From Pedobacter sp. (GTDB lineage Bacteria; Bacteroidota; Bacteroidia; Sphingobacteriales; Sphingobacteriaceae): DNA of 64,000 nt. This document shows positions 50,725 through 61,248 of this stretch, one piece after another (position 1 is the stretch's first letter; each line of letters opens with the position of its first letter). A program made the position numbers and the translations under genes. Where the stretch lies: NCBI GenBank assembly GCA_004211595.1, contig SEDO01000005.1:1-64000 (forward strand), read 5' to 3'. The notes below the pieces were generated by a model. The model worked only from the letters and a program-made list of their open reading frames with translations, was not told where the DNA came from and ran no database searches.

Positions 50725-52083
50725 ATGAAGAGAATTTTATATATCCTAATCGCCTTTATCGCCTTGGCAAACAATAGCCAAGCTCAACAAAAAAACTTAG
50801 ATAAAGTAGTTGCTGTAGTAGGCAATAACATTATTCTATTATCCGAGTTAAACCAACAATACGCTATATATTTAAATCAAGGTAATCCAGCCGATGAGCG
50901 GGTTAAATGCATGTATCTTCAGCAAATGCTTATCCAAAAGCTTTTGAAGCAACAAGCTGAAATAGACTCTATCATTGTAGATGAAAAACAAGTAGATGAT
51001 GAATTAGATAAGCGTATGCGTTACCAAATGCAACGTATGGGCGGACAGGAGAAATTAGAGCAATTTTTAAATAAATCTATTCTGCAATATAAAGATGAAA
51101 TGCGGGGCGATGTAAAAGAAGGCTTAATTGCCCAAAAAATGCAAGCTAAAATTACAGAAAATGCAACCATCACACCTCATGAAGTAAAAAAGTATTTCGA
51201 ATCTTACCATAAAGATAGTTTACCAGATATCGGAGCAGAAGTAGAAGTAGGTGAAATTGCGCTTTATCCTAAATTAACCAAAGCGGAAAAACAACCTTAT
51301 ATCGATAAATTAGAGGAACTCAGAAAACGTATCGTAGCCGGCGAAGATTTTGGATTCCTAGCGAAAAGTTACTCCGAAGATCCAGGTTCAGCATCAGAAG
51401 GTGGCGATTATGGCTTTATCGACCGTACTATGATGGTAAAAGAATTTACAGCCTGGGCATTTAAATTAAGAGCCGGTGAAATATCCCCTGTATTTGAAAC
51501 TGACTTTGGATTTCACATTGTTCAGGTAATTGAAAGACGAGGAGAACAAGCGCATGTGCGTCATATTTTAATAAAGCCTAGATTTACTGCCGAAAGTATT
51601 GAGCGTTTAAAATTGAAAGCAGACTCTATTTATAATGACATCAACGCTAAGCGTTATCCATTCTCTTATGCTGCATCTACATATTCAGACAACAAAGAAA
51701 CTCAATATAATGGTGGGATGCTTTTATATGCAGATAATGTAACGAATAGAACCACTTTTATTCCAGTTGAGAAATTAGATCCTAATGTGTTTATGGTAAT
51801 TGATACTATGCAGGTAGGTCAAATTTCTAAACCTTTTTATTTTGCACCAGACAAGATGGGCAACGAGGGTTATAAAATCCTATATTTAAAATCTAAAATC
51901 CCTCCTCATAAAGGTAGTTTAGAATTAGATTATCCAAAATTCAAGGAACGCGCCCAAAAAGAAAAAGAAGATAAAATTGTGAGTGAGTGGTTTGAAAAAC
52001 GTAAAGAAACTACGTATATCAAAATTGATGAAGAATTTGGGGGTTGCAACGAATTAAAACTCTGGTTTAAAAACAATAAATAA
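50725..52083 (+). CDS. SurA-like peptidylprolyl isomerase
   Basis: NLDKVVAVVGNNIILLSELNQQ; two parvulin-type modules incl. SEDPGSASEGGDYGFIDRTMMVKEFTAWAFKLRAGEISPVFETDFGFHIVQVIERRGEQAHVRHIL. Confidence 0.94.
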   Translation: MKRILYILIAFIALANNSQAQQKNLDKVVAVVGNNIILLSELNQQYAIYLNQGNPADERVKCMYLQQMLIQKLLKQQAEIDSIIVDEKQVDDELDKRMRYQMQRMGGQEKLEQFLNKSILQYKDEMRGDVKEGLIAQKMQAKITENATITPHEVKKYFESYHKDSLPDIGAEVEVGEIALYPKLTKAEKQPYIDKLEELRKRIVAGEDFGFLAKSYSEDPGSASEGGDYGFIDRTMMVKEFTAWAFKLRAGEISPVFETDFGFHIVQVIERRGEQAHVRHILIKPRFTAESIERLKLKADSIYNDINAKRYPFSYAASTYSDNKETQYNGGMLLYADNVTNRTTFIPVEKLDPNVFMVIDTMQVGQISKPFYFAPDKMGNEGYKILYLKSKIPPHKGSLELDYPKFKERAQKEKEDKIVSEWFEKRKETTYIKIDEEFGGCNELKLWFKNNK

Positions 52084-52120
52084 GCCCCTTGATTGCGGAA
52101 CAAATTATTAAAAATATGTT

Positions 52121-53131
52121 TTAGTGGGGCTCATCAGACAGAAGTTGATTCCTTAAATTTGGATAATCAGTTACAATTCCATCCACGCCTAAGGACCTGA
52201 AATAATGAACCTTATCAATTGCGTTTACGGTCCAGGGCACCACTTTCATACCCATTTCATGGCACTTATCAACCAATGATTTCCCAATCAATACAAAATA
52301 AGGACTATAAATATCAGGTATGAAACCCAAGCGATCGATATAATCTTGAACTTCCTCTTTACCATCCACCATTAAAGCAGTTCGTACCATAGGATAACGC
52401 TGTTTAATAGTTTGTAAAACCCGCATATCAAAGGCTTGTAAAATCACCCGCTTCTCTAAAGATTTAGCTTTTACAATACCCATGACTAAATCTACAAATT
52501 CTGCTGGAGCCGGATGAAAGACCTCATCCCCTTGGGGAATCATTCGAAATTCTATACAGAACTCGGGTTTAGCTAAGCCTTTTTGCTTAGCATACAACTC
52601 CGCTTGCTCTAACACTTCGATTAGCAGGGGTGCATGTGCTTTATATTTTTCTTGACCAGGAAAAGCAGAAACTTTTTTTGAACCTACATCATACTGCTTT
52701 ACTTTAGCATATTCCATCGCATATATATTATGCTTGCGTTCATCTTTAAAAGGAATATCAGTACCTGATGGCGTTCGTACACTCGCGCTTTGCATAAAAG
52801 GCTCAGGAGCCAAAAGCACTTGTTTATCTTTTGAAATGACCACATCCATTTCTAATACTTCCACACCTAAATCCAAAGCTCTGAACATGCCTTCTAATGT
52901 ATTTTCGGGCATAATCGCACGAGCCCCAGCTTTTCCAAACCACTGCATTTCTTTAGGCGCGGGGGCTGACTGCATGTTTTTGCGTGAGGTTTGCTTACTT
53001 AGACGGGCTTGCCTTTTTGCTTCTCGAAAATTAGCCTTTGCCACCCGCAGGGTAGTATCTGAACTTATCTGCGCAAAACTTACAATACTGAATAGAGAGA
53101 GCGCTAAGTATATACTTAGGCTTTTAAACAT
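52121..53131 (-). CDS. Glycerophosphodiester phosphodiesterase family protein
   Basis: AGARAIMPENTLEGMFRALDLGVEVLEMDVVISKDKQVLLAPEP, VVPWTVNAIDKVHYFRSLGVDGIVTDYP. Start at 53131 removes the apparent overlap. Confidence 0.92.
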   Translation of the reverse strand: MFKSLSIYLALSLFSIVSFAQISSDTTLRVAKANFREAKRQARLSKQTSRKNMQSAPAPKEMQWFGKAGARAIMPENTLEGMFRALDLGVEVLEMDVVISKDKQVLLAPEPFMQSASVRTPSGTDIPFKDERKHNIYAMEYAKVKQYDVGSKKVSAFPGQEKYKAHAPLLIEVLEQAELYAKQKGLAKPEFCIEFRMIPQGDEVFHPAPAEFVDLVMGIVKAKSLEKRVILQAFDMRVLQTIKQRYPMVRTALMVDGKEEVQDYIDRLGFIPDIYSPYFVLIGKSLVDKCHEMGMKVVPWTVNAIDKVHYFRSLGVDGIVTDYPNLRNQLLSDEPH

Positions 53132-53133
53132 AA

Positions 53134-54030
53134 CTAGCGTTCGGCTAAAGTGTACAACTGAACTAATAAATTCCAACTATAATCCGCCTGTTTTTCCCAA
53201 ACATAGAGATAATTGAAACTTTCCCTTAAATCATTTTTATAATCAATGGTAGCTAAACCATAAGAATAAGCTAAATCTCCTCCTAAGGCCTTATCGAAGC
53301 CACTATTTTTCAAAACAATTTTATCAATCATCCGGTTATTAAATGCTTGGATATTCTCCTTCCCAATAATGGGATCAGTTCCTGGAAATAATAATCTCGA
53401 ATTATTATCTATAAAACCGGAAAATGCATTTGCACCATATGTTTTCAAAGTGGCATTCAGGGTTTTCTCTGTAGTCAGAATAATTTCCTTACTGGCTTTT
53501 CGTTCTTTTTCTTTAGCAAATACAGGCGTGTATTTTTCTTTAGGTTCTATTACCACTGGGGCACCTAAATTCAAAGGTTTATTGGTTTCTGTGCTCATAT
53601 CTAAAATTAATTCCCAATTACCATCAGCACCTCTCCAAATGGATAAATAATGTCCATAACCAGTAGTATTCCCACCCACTGTATATATACCGGTGGTGAA
53701 TCCGAAATCTCTACTTTTTGAAATACGCGTATATTGGGGAACCCAGGATATAATTTTAGTATCCGTTTGAGGTTTATTGTAATGGGCTGAAGCTAATACT
53801 GGATTAGGCCTAAAAACTAAGGCATCCTTTGCTGCAAAAGTTGCGTAAGCAGCATTTGTACCATCTTTGCCGGCTTTAGCTGAAAAAGCTAATTCTGCTT
53901 TTTCTAAAGACTTTGCACTTCCATCCGATTTTTGAGCTTTGGTATCAATGGCTATAAAACTCATACTCAAGCTTAGCACAATAGCTAAACTACTTGGCAA
54001 ACCTTTTAACATTCCGTTCACTTTTCTCAT
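53134..54030 (-). CDS. Secreted hypothetical protein (possible NTF2-like/DUF4440 domains)
   Basis: Signal peptide; AAYATFAAKDALVFRPNP... and a repeat-like second half FNYLYVWEKQADYSWNLLVQ. Confidence 0.7.
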   Translation of the reverse strand: MRKVNGMLKGLPSSLAIVLSLSMSFIAIDTKAQKSDGSAKSLEKAELAFSAKAGKDGTNAAYATFAAKDALVFRPNPVLASAHYNKPQTDTKIISWVPQYTRISKSRDFGFTTGIYTVGGNTTGYGHYLSIWRGADGNWELILDMSTETNKPLNLGAPVVIEPKEKYTPVFAKEKERKASKEIILTTEKTLNATLKTYGANAFSGFIDNNSRLLFPGTDPIIGKENIQAFNNRMIDKIVLKNSGFDKALGGDLAYSYGLATIDYKNDLRESFNYLYVWEKQADYSWNLLVQLYTLAER

Positions 54031-54040
54031 AATTAATTAT

Positions 54041-55069
54041 TTATTTTTCATTATAAATAGCTGTCATTACTACTCTTCCAACTGCATTTAAAGCATTTTT
54101 ATCAATATGCGCTAAATTGTCAAATTGGGTATGCCAATTCGAGTAAAATCCCGCATCACTAAAATGTATAATATCAATAGTTGGAATACCAGCCTTATTC
54201 ATCCAATAATGGTCATCCATTATAGCGGACGAATTAACCGGGAGAAAGAATCTATTATAACCTAATTGTTCGGCAATACCCCAAACCTTATCCACTACTT
54301 GTGGAGCGAATTGGCGAGAATACTCTTCCATAGTAAACTGTGCATTTTCACCTCCAACCATATCTAAATTAATAGCATACAGCGGCTTGTATCCTTTAAC
54401 AGGCATATTTTTCGCCCAATACTGTGACCCTAAACAATAACTAGTTTTACCGTTACCATCTCCATTAGGATTGCCATAATCCTCAATATCCCATAAAATA
54501 AAATCGACGCCTACCTCTGGCTGCTTGAGTTGTATCTGGCGAGCCATTTCTAAAATCACAGCCACACCCGACCCACCATCATTAGCTCCATCAAAGGTTT
54601 TTTCATGATTATTATGATCCGGATCCTGATCAGAGAATGGCCTTGTATCCCAATGTGCAGAAATCAATATGCGCTTAGCTTTTTCTGGAGCTATAGCTGC
54701 TATTATATTCTTTAATTGATGGGTTTTACCATCGTAGGTTTTAATCGGAGCTGTTTGCACAAATACAGAGGCCCCATAGGATTTTAATTTCTGTTGTAAA
54801 TAGTTTGCACAAGCAGCGTGAGCTGCTGTTGATGGAATTCTAGGGCCAAAATCAACTTGAGCTTTCACAAAAGCATAGGCCGAATCGGCATTGAATTCAA
54901 CAGCCGGTAGAGCGGGTACTGCATCTGTGTAACTGTGTTCTGATTCAGCTGGGTTTGCACCTGTATTAGCATCCTTAGTATTAGAATTTGGCCGAATACA
55001 AGCAAATAAGCTACTTGCGATGAAGCAAGCTACATAAGCGTATTTAAATGGATTTAATCTATTCTTCAT
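54041..55069 (-). CDS. M28 family peptidase (glutaminyl-peptide cyclotransferase-like), lipoprotein
   Basis: ILISAHWDTRPFSDQDP...FDGANDGGSGVAVILEMAR, FILWDIEDYG, DDHYWMNKAGIPTIDIIHF. Confidence 0.92.
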   Translation of the reverse strand: MKNRLNPFKYAYVACFIASSLFACIRPNSNTKDANTGANPAESEHSYTDAVPALPAVEFNADSAYAFVKAQVDFGPRIPSTAAHAACANYLQQKLKSYGASVFVQTAPIKTYDGKTHQLKNIIAAIAPEKAKRILISAHWDTRPFSDQDPDHNNHEKTFDGANDGGSGVAVILEMARQIQLKQPEVGVDFILWDIEDYGNPNGDGNGKTSYCLGSQYWAKNMPVKGYKPLYAINLDMVGGENAQFTMEEYSRQFAPQVVDKVWGIAEQLGYNRFFLPVNSSAIMDDHYWMNKAGIPTIDIIHFSDAGFYSNWHTQFDNLAHIDKNALNAVGRVVMTAIYNEK

Positions 55070-55070
55070 A

Positions 55071-56528
55071 TTATATTTTGGTCCATGTGGTACCTTCTTT
55101 ACTATCTTTTAATTGAATCCCAATTTCGGTTAAGCCAATTCTAATTTTATCGGAAGTCACATAATCCTTATTCTCCTTAGCGGCTTGCCGAATATTGATT
55201 AATAAATCCATTACCTCCTGAAAATCTCCCGATTGACTCATTTCGTCTTGTAATCCTAAAATATCATATACAAATACTGGCAAGAAAGTTCTTAATTCAA
55301 GCAAATCTTGTTCCGATATTTGAGCTTTCTTATCATATATAGAATTTATCCATCGAACTGCTTCAAATAATTCAGCAATAGCTACTGGCGAATTAAAATC
55401 ATCGTTCATGGCTTGCTCAAATCTCAGCTTTAAACCTTGCACATCAAAATCACTCGTTTCCCCCGCATGTAATTTAGGTAATAAATTCATGGCCGACATC
55501 AATCGACGGAAGCCTTTTTCGGATGCATCTAAGGCTTCATTAGAAAAATCTAAAGTACTTCTATAATGGGCTTGGAGCATAAAGAACTTCACCGTCATCG
55601 GGCTGTAACCCTTATTTAATAAAGGATGATCCCCTGTAAATAACTCTCCAGGTAAAAAGCCATTCCCCGCTGATTTTGACATACGGGTACCATTCACCGT
55701 CAACATATTAGTATGCATCCAATATTTCGCTGGTTGAACATGATTACAAGCCTCTGATTGGGCAATTTCATTCGTATGATGAGTAGCCGCTAAATCCATT
55801 CCACCCCCATGGATATCAAAAGTTTGACCTAGATATTTAGAACTCATGGCCGAACATTCTATATGCCAACCCGGAAATCCCCAACCCCACGGAGAGGGCC
55901 ACTGCATCAATGTTTCAGGCTTAGCTTTAATCCAAAGAGCAAAATCCAAACGTCCTCTTTTATCATCCTGCCCTGAAAGTTCACGCGTATTGGCTAACAT
56001 TTCTTCTAAATTCCGATTTGTCAGCAAGGTATAATTATGGTCTTTATTATATTTCTCCACATCAAAGTAAACGGTTCCATCAACTTCATACGCAAAGCCA
56101 TTAGCCAAAATTTCTTTAACCATTTCTATCTGCTCAGCAATATGACCCGTAGCGGTAGGCTCGATACTTGGAGGCAAGGTATTAAACATGCGCATCACAT
56201 CCCGAAAACCTAAGGTATATTTTTGTACAATTTCCATTGGTTCCAACTGCTCTAACTTTGCACGTTTTGCAAATTTATCATCTCCCTCATCCCTATCGCC
56301 CTCTAAGTGCCCGGCATCCGTTATATTTCGAACATAGCGAACTTTATAGCCCGCATACATTAAATACCTATAAATTAAATCAAAAGATATAAACGTTCTA
56401 CAATTCCCTAAATGGACATCCGAATAAACTGTTGGACCACATACATATAAGCCCACATGAGGAGCATGGAGCGGTTCAAATATTTCTTTTTTTCTACTTA
56501 AGGTATTGTATAGTTGTATATTTTGCAT
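55071..56528 (-). CDS. cysS: Cysteinyl-tRNA synthetase
   Basis: GLYVCGPTVYSDVHLGNCRTFISFD, WPSPWGWGFPGWHIECSAMSSKYLG, KMSKS-type motif RMSKSAGN. Confidence 0.97.
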   Translation of the reverse strand: MQNIQLYNTLSRKKEIFEPLHAPHVGLYVCGPTVYSDVHLGNCRTFISFDLIYRYLMYAGYKVRYVRNITDAGHLEGDRDEGDDKFAKRAKLEQLEPMEIVQKYTLGFRDVMRMFNTLPPSIEPTATGHIAEQIEMVKEILANGFAYEVDGTVYFDVEKYNKDHNYTLLTNRNLEEMLANTRELSGQDDKRGRLDFALWIKAKPETLMQWPSPWGWGFPGWHIECSAMSSKYLGQTFDIHGGGMDLAATHHTNEIAQSEACNHVQPAKYWMHTNMLTVNGTRMSKSAGNGFLPGELFTGDHPLLNKGYSPMTVKFFMLQAHYRSTLDFSNEALDASEKGFRRLMSAMNLLPKLHAGETSDFDVQGLKLRFEQAMNDDFNSPVAIAELFEAVRWINSIYDKKAQISEQDLLELRTFLPVFVYDILGLQDEMSQSGDFQEVMDLLINIRQAAKENKDYVTSDKIRIGLTEIGIQLKDSKEGTTWTKI

Positions 56529-56583
56529 AATGCACAAAGTTAATACTATTATTTAATCCTCCCCAACCGCCAAATCGCTGATT

Positions 56584-57705
56584 TTACTTTAGGTCGGATT
56601 TCCAAGAAAAGTCGGCTCTTACAGGGAAATGATCCGACAACTTTTCCTTTATAATAAGATAATTCTGAACCTCAAGATCGGTCGTACTTGCAATATAATC
56701 AATTTGAAAATTTGGAAATTTACCATTGTAGGTTCGTCCTAAACCCCAACCTTTTTTTTCAAAGGCATTATTCAAGGAGTCGGTTAATTGCTGTACGGCA
56801 TAGGAAGCTGGGGTATCATTAAAGTCGCCTGCAATGATGTAGGGAATATTACTCTCCCTCATATGTGCCTTCATCACCGCTACTTGTTTACTTCTCTTTT
56901 CAAAAGCAATTTTTAGCATCCTTAAAATCCGTTTAGCAGGGTCTATTTGAGCTTGGTCCATATCCACACTCACTTGGTCGATATAGTCATAATCCTCCCG
57001 GTTAAATGAAATGGATTGCAAATGCACATTATACACCCGTAAAATTTTATCATCCACTTTTAAATCAGCATATATGCTGGAATTCCCTCTGGATTTATAA
57101 AACTCTATTATCCCAGTATTTATAATTGGAAATTTAGAAAAGATAGCTAAGCCTGATAAATGTCGTCCTGAACTCATGGTGGGTTCAAAATAAACATAGG
57201 GTGTATTCAAAACAGCTTTCAAAGAATCTAAGGTATCATAGGTGCCTTCGTTTCTAGTGTAATACTCTTGAAAGCATACTATATCAGGCTGATTCGTTTG
57301 AAGCAATGAAAAGAATTGTTTTAAAGTTTCCTCTGAAATTTTTTCCCCATATGCACTAAATCCGTGAACATTATAGGTCATAACCCGTAAATGTGCTGGA
57401 TCAGACTTTTGGGCTTCTCCCTGCTCCCCCCAAAATCCAAAACTATCTTGCATAGGTACATACCCATATCCTAAAATTATTAAAAGGGGAAGGATAAAGA
57501 ACCACTTTTTGCGAGAAATCCAATAAATGAAAACTACCAGATAGCCAACCAATAGAAAAGGAAAAGCTAAGCCAAAAAAAGCATAATAGGGATTTTCTAA
57601 AGGATCTACCTTACCTGCCCAAATACCGAAAAGTACAGCTAATGCTATACCCACAGTGATGACAGTCATGAACCCATCAAAAAATGTAAACTTTCTTTTT
57701 CTCAA
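56584..57705 (-). CDS. Endonuclease/exonuclease/phosphatase family membrane protein
   Basis: RVMTYNVHGFSAYGE, PDIVCFQEYY, YIIAGDFNDTPASYAV, LSDHFPVRADF; N-terminal TM segments. Confidence 0.93.
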   Translation of the reverse strand: MRKRKFTFFDGFMTVITVGIALAVLFGIWAGKVDPLENPYYAFFGLAFPFLLVGYLVVFIYWISRKKWFFILPLLIILGYGYVPMQDSFGFWGEQGEAQKSDPAHLRVMTYNVHGFSAYGEKISEETLKQFFSLLQTNQPDIVCFQEYYTRNEGTYDTLDSLKAVLNTPYVYFEPTMSSGRHLSGLAIFSKFPIINTGIIEFYKSRGNSSIYADLKVDDKILRVYNVHLQSISFNREDYDYIDQVSVDMDQAQIDPAKRILRMLKIAFEKRSKQVAVMKAHMRESNIPYIIAGDFNDTPASYAVQQLTDSLNNAFEKKGWGLGRTYNGKFPNFQIDYIASTTDLEVQNYLIIKEKLSDHFPVRADFSWKSDLK

Positions 57706-58592
57706 TTTTTACTTGCTTTAAACAAGGTTTCCTTTTCAGCCCTTGTCAATTTCTCATATCCTGATTTTGATATCTTATCTAGAATCGCATCAATTTCAGC
57801 TTGGTCTACCGCATTTAAACCTGTTCCGGCTTTACCCGAACCTTCCTTTTTAGTTGGATTACTAGCTTTGGAAGCAGTCGCCTTTACCACCTTTATTTTG
57901 GGTTTAGCACTTCGCTTAAAAAATTTCCCATTTAACTTATAGAGGTTCGCTTTTACCCATAAAAAAGCAAAAAGTCCGCCACTTAAATGAGCAATAGTTG
58001 CCCCTGCTTTTCCATTTTCCACACCCAATAAATCGAATGCTATATAAGCTATAACTAAATATAATAATTTTACCCGACCAAATAAAAATAGCTGAATCTG
58101 ATAATGTGGTACTAAAGTAACCGTTGCTACTAAAATGCCTAATACGGCCGCTGCAGGGCCGGCTAAATATGCCTGTTGTACGGCTAAAGCTGGTAAAAAC
58201 TGATGCGCAACTAAAAAGCCTATGCCCCCTAAAATCCCTGAGCCTAAATAAATCCAGTAAAAATCCTTGGTTTTAAAAAAACTTAAAAAGATTTGTCCAA
58301 ACCAGAACAACCAGAGCATATTAAACAGTAATGTAAATACATCAATGCCAAAAAATAGATGCGTCAGCAAGGTATAAGCTAACCAAAATTGATCTCCCCA
58401 TTGGGCAGGTAGCAGTAAATAAGATTGAATAATAGGCTTTAAACCTTGTGGACTGCCGCCTAAAAACACAAATAAACTCAGGATGGAACTTAAAAGAAAC
58501 AAGCCTACATGCAATACAATAAAATATCGAGTGACATCCTTTGTTTGCAAAAACATAGCTTTTAAGCCCTCCCCAAAACGGTAATTATTCAT
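57702..58592 (-). CDS. Rhomboid-fold protein, predicted catalytically inactive
   Basis: Rhomboid-like TM pattern; GxSG position reads LAGPAAAVLGI (no Ser); TM6 AHLSGGLFAF; C-terminal AEIDAILDKISKSGYEKLTRAEKETLFKASK. Confidence 0.87.
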   Translation of the reverse strand: MNNYRFGEGLKAMFLQTKDVTRYFIVLHVGLFLLSSILSLFVFLGGSPQGLKPIIQSYLLLPAQWGDQFWLAYTLLTHLFFGIDVFTLLFNMLWLFWFGQIFLSFFKTKDFYWIYLGSGILGGIGFLVAHQFLPALAVQQAYLAGPAAAVLGILVATVTLVPHYQIQLFLFGRVKLLYLVIAYIAFDLLGVENGKAGATIAHLSGGLFAFLWVKANLYKLNGKFFKRSAKPKIKVVKATASKASNPTKKEGSGKAGTGLNAVDQAEIDAILDKISKSGYEKLTRAEKETLFKASKN

Positions 58593-59271
58593 AATAATCG
58601 TAATATGTATTATTGTTTCTCCAGCGTTTTACTAAAAAGTATCCAATCAATGCGCCCCCTAGATGCGCAAAATGCGCCACTGAGTCGCCCTGAATTTTTC
58701 CCAATCCCAAAAACAATTCTATAACGATATAAACGGGAATAATATATTTCGCCTTAACAGGAACTGGGATAAACATGATATACATCTCCACATTCGGGTA
58801 GAGCATGGCAAAGGCGACTAGAATTCCAAAAATAGCACCTGATGCTCCTACCATAGGGGTTCCATAAATACTAAATAATTCGGCTGATCCGGAAGCCTCA
58901 ATTGCTGCCACCGAATTGATGGCAGAACCAGTGATCTGAGCCACTTCATAGGCCTGTACTAACCATTGTAACACCAAAGCACCCAAGCCTGTTAATAGGT
59001 AGAAATTTAAAAATCTTTTGCCTCCCCAATGATATTCTAAGATGGAACCAAATGAAAATAATGCGAACATATTGAAAAATATATGCATTAAACTTCCATG
59101 CATAAACATATAAGAAATAGGCTGCCACATTTTAAAGAACGGAGAATCTATATAATAAACCGCCAAATAAGCAGAAATATCTAATCCTTGATTTCCAAAA
59201 AACCAGGTAACTACAAACATCAACACATTTAAAATCAAAAGATTTTTTACTACGGGACTTATTGGTTGCAT
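58585..59271 (-). CDS. Rhomboid family intramembrane serine protease
   Basis: MHGSLMHIFFNMFAL, GASGAIFGILVAFAM, AHFAHLGGALIGY. Confidence 0.94.
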   Translation of the reverse strand: MQPISPVVKNLLILNVLMFVVTWFFGNQGLDISAYLAVYYIDSPFFKMWQPISYMFMHGSLMHIFFNMFALFSFGSILEYHWGGKRFLNFYLLTGLGALVLQWLVQAYEVAQITGSAINSVAAIEASGSAELFSIYGTPMVGASGAIFGILVAFAMLYPNVEMYIMFIPVPVKAKYIIPVYIVIELFLGLGKIQGDSVAHFAHLGGALIGYFLVKRWRNNNTYYDYYE

Positions 59272-59312
59272 AGTTGTTTAATTTTTAAAGGCGAGCGCTT
59301 AGCTCTCCATTG

Positions 59313-61157
59313 TCAATATTTTTCAAATTTTTGTGCAATTTCTGCTAAAGATAAGGTTTGCACAACCCATTTTCCATTTAAACTAAAGTTGGGATTTTGG
59401 CAAGCAAATAATTCATCTACTAATACATTCATCTCTTGTTGACTTAACACTTGCCCAATTTTTATAGCCGCATTTTTAGCCATGCTCTTAGCTAAACTAT
59501 CCCTTTTAGATAACTTTAATTCTTGCTGATTTTGTTTGTAACTTTCCAATAATTGTTCAAACAATTCTATCTCATTGATTTGCGCGGCGCCAATATCCAC
59601 CGGAATTCCTTCAATAACTAAAGTATTTTTTCCAAACTCCCTCACTTGAAAGCCTAAACTTCGGATATCTTCAAGTAAACCCTGAACTAAAACAAAATCA
59701 CTGGCACTCAAATTAATGGTTTGCGGGAATAAACTTTGTTGAGAAGCCCCTTTCCGATCCTCTAAATGAGCCAAGAATTTTTCATATAATACTCTTTCAT
59801 GGGCTGCTTGCTGATCAATAATCATGATCCCGGATTTTATTTGTGACACAATGTATCGTCCATGCCATTGCATATAAGATTTTGCTACATTGGTGGCTTC
59901 TTCCGCTTCCTCCCAGTTTAATTTTTCTTGGATTGGCTCAGGTTCTTTGGCCGTAATTTTATACAAGTCATCCCATCCTGAAGGGGATGGACTTAACCTT
60001 GAACCTAAAGTTGCATAGGCTTGCTCTCGCTTAGGTTTTTGTTCAGCCGCAAAGGGATTAAAGTCAGGATTAAAACTAATACTTGGAGGCACGATGTCTT
60101 CCATTGCCTTTGGCGTAATCAATTGAGAAAATCCAGTTTCCTGATTAAAATCTATACTAGGACTAATATTAAAACGACCTATGGAGCGCTTAATAGCAGC
60201 ATGTAAAATTGCATAGATAGATTTTTCATCGACATACTTTATTTCAGTTTTAGTCGGATGCACATTCACATCTACCTGAGCCGGATCTATTTCAATAAAT
60301 AAAACATAAAAAGGGAAATGGTCATCGGGAAGGATTTCTTCGTAGGCTTTTAATATAGCATGGTTTAAATAGGCATCTTTAATAAACCGGTTGTTTACAA
60401 AGAAAAACTGTTCTCCCCTAGTTTTTTTAGCATATTGGGGTTTCCCAATAAATCCCTTTAAATTAATAATGGTAGTTTCTTCTTCAACGGGGATTAAGCG
60501 CTCATTATAATTATTCCCGAAGAGATGTACAATCCGCTGCTTTAATGTAGAAGGTGGCAATCTATAAATTTCTGCCCCTTCACTATGTAAGCTAAAATTA
60601 ATTTCAGGATGTGCTAAAGCTACTCGCTGAAATTCATCCAAAATATGTTTCATTTCAGCCGCATTACTTTTTAAAAAGTTGCGTCGTGCAGGCGTATTGT
60701 AAAATAAGTTTTTAACTAAAATTTGAGTCCCTTGTGCACAGGCAGTAGGTTCTTCACCCACAAACTCAGACCCTTCAATACGGATGCAAACGCCTAATTC
60801 TGCGGTAGCTGTTTTCGTTTTTAATTCTACCTGAGCGATAGCTGCAATTGAAGCCATAGCCTCCCCCCTGAATCCCATGGTACGAATGGCAAACAAATCT
60901 TCAGCTTTACGCAATTTAGAGGTAGCATGCCTGGCAAAACATAACTTAGCATCCGCTACACTCATCCCCGAACCATTATCAATAACCTGAATCAATGCCT
61001 TTCCAGCATCTTTTAAAATCAATTGAATTTTATCCGCTCCAGCATCTATGGCATTCTCTAGTAATTCTTTTACAGCCGAAGCTGGACGTTGAACTACTTC
61101 ACCGGCAGCTATTTGATTGGCAATATGATCAGGTAATAATTGTATGATATCCGACAT
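59313..61157 (-). CDS. mutL: DNA mismatch repair endonuclease MutL
   Basis: IANQIAAGEVVQRPASAVKELLENAIDAGAD, TMGFRGEAMASIAAIA, DVNVHPTKTEIKY; C-terminal DQQAAHERVLYEKF. Confidence 0.97.
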   Translation of the reverse strand: MSDIIQLLPDHIANQIAAGEVVQRPASAVKELLENAIDAGADKIQLILKDAGKALIQVIDNGSGMSVADAKLCFARHATSKLRKAEDLFAIRTMGFRGEAMASIAAIAQVELKTKTATAELGVCIRIEGSEFVGEEPTACAQGTQILVKNLFYNTPARRNFLKSNAAEMKHILDEFQRVALAHPEINFSLHSEGAEIYRLPPSTLKQRIVHLFGNNYNERLIPVEEETTIINLKGFIGKPQYAKKTRGEQFFFVNNRFIKDAYLNHAILKAYEEILPDDHFPFYVLFIEIDPAQVDVNVHPTKTEIKYVDEKSIYAILHAAIKRSIGRFNISPSIDFNQETGFSQLITPKAMEDIVPPSISFNPDFNPFAAEQKPKREQAYATLGSRLSPSPSGWDDLYKITAKEPEPIQEKLNWEEAEEATNVAKSYMQWHGRYIVSQIKSGIMIIDQQAAHERVLYEKFLAHLEDRKGASQQSLFPQTINLSASDFVLVQGLLEDIRSLGFQVREFGKNTLVIEGIPVDIGAAQINEIELFEQLLESYKQNQQELKLSKRDSLAKSMAKNAAIKIGQVLSQQEMNVLVDELFACQNPNFSLNGKWVVQTLSLAEIAQKFEKY

Positions 61158-61248
61158 TCCTCATTTCTATTTTGCTAAAATAAAGAAAAAATAGCTTTTG
61201 GGAGATAAAAAGCCTAAAAGTTAAATTACTTAATCCTATCTTTAAAAT

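Noticed and set aside
53131-53176. Overlap of the GDPD gene with the upstream secreted protein gene
   Set aside because: Start at 53131 (MFKSLSIYLALSLFS signal peptide) is more likely than 53176.
52734-53216. ORF 52734..53216 (+, 160 aa)
   Set aside because: Antisense to the glycerophosphodiester phosphodiesterase and its neighbour; no recognisable motif.
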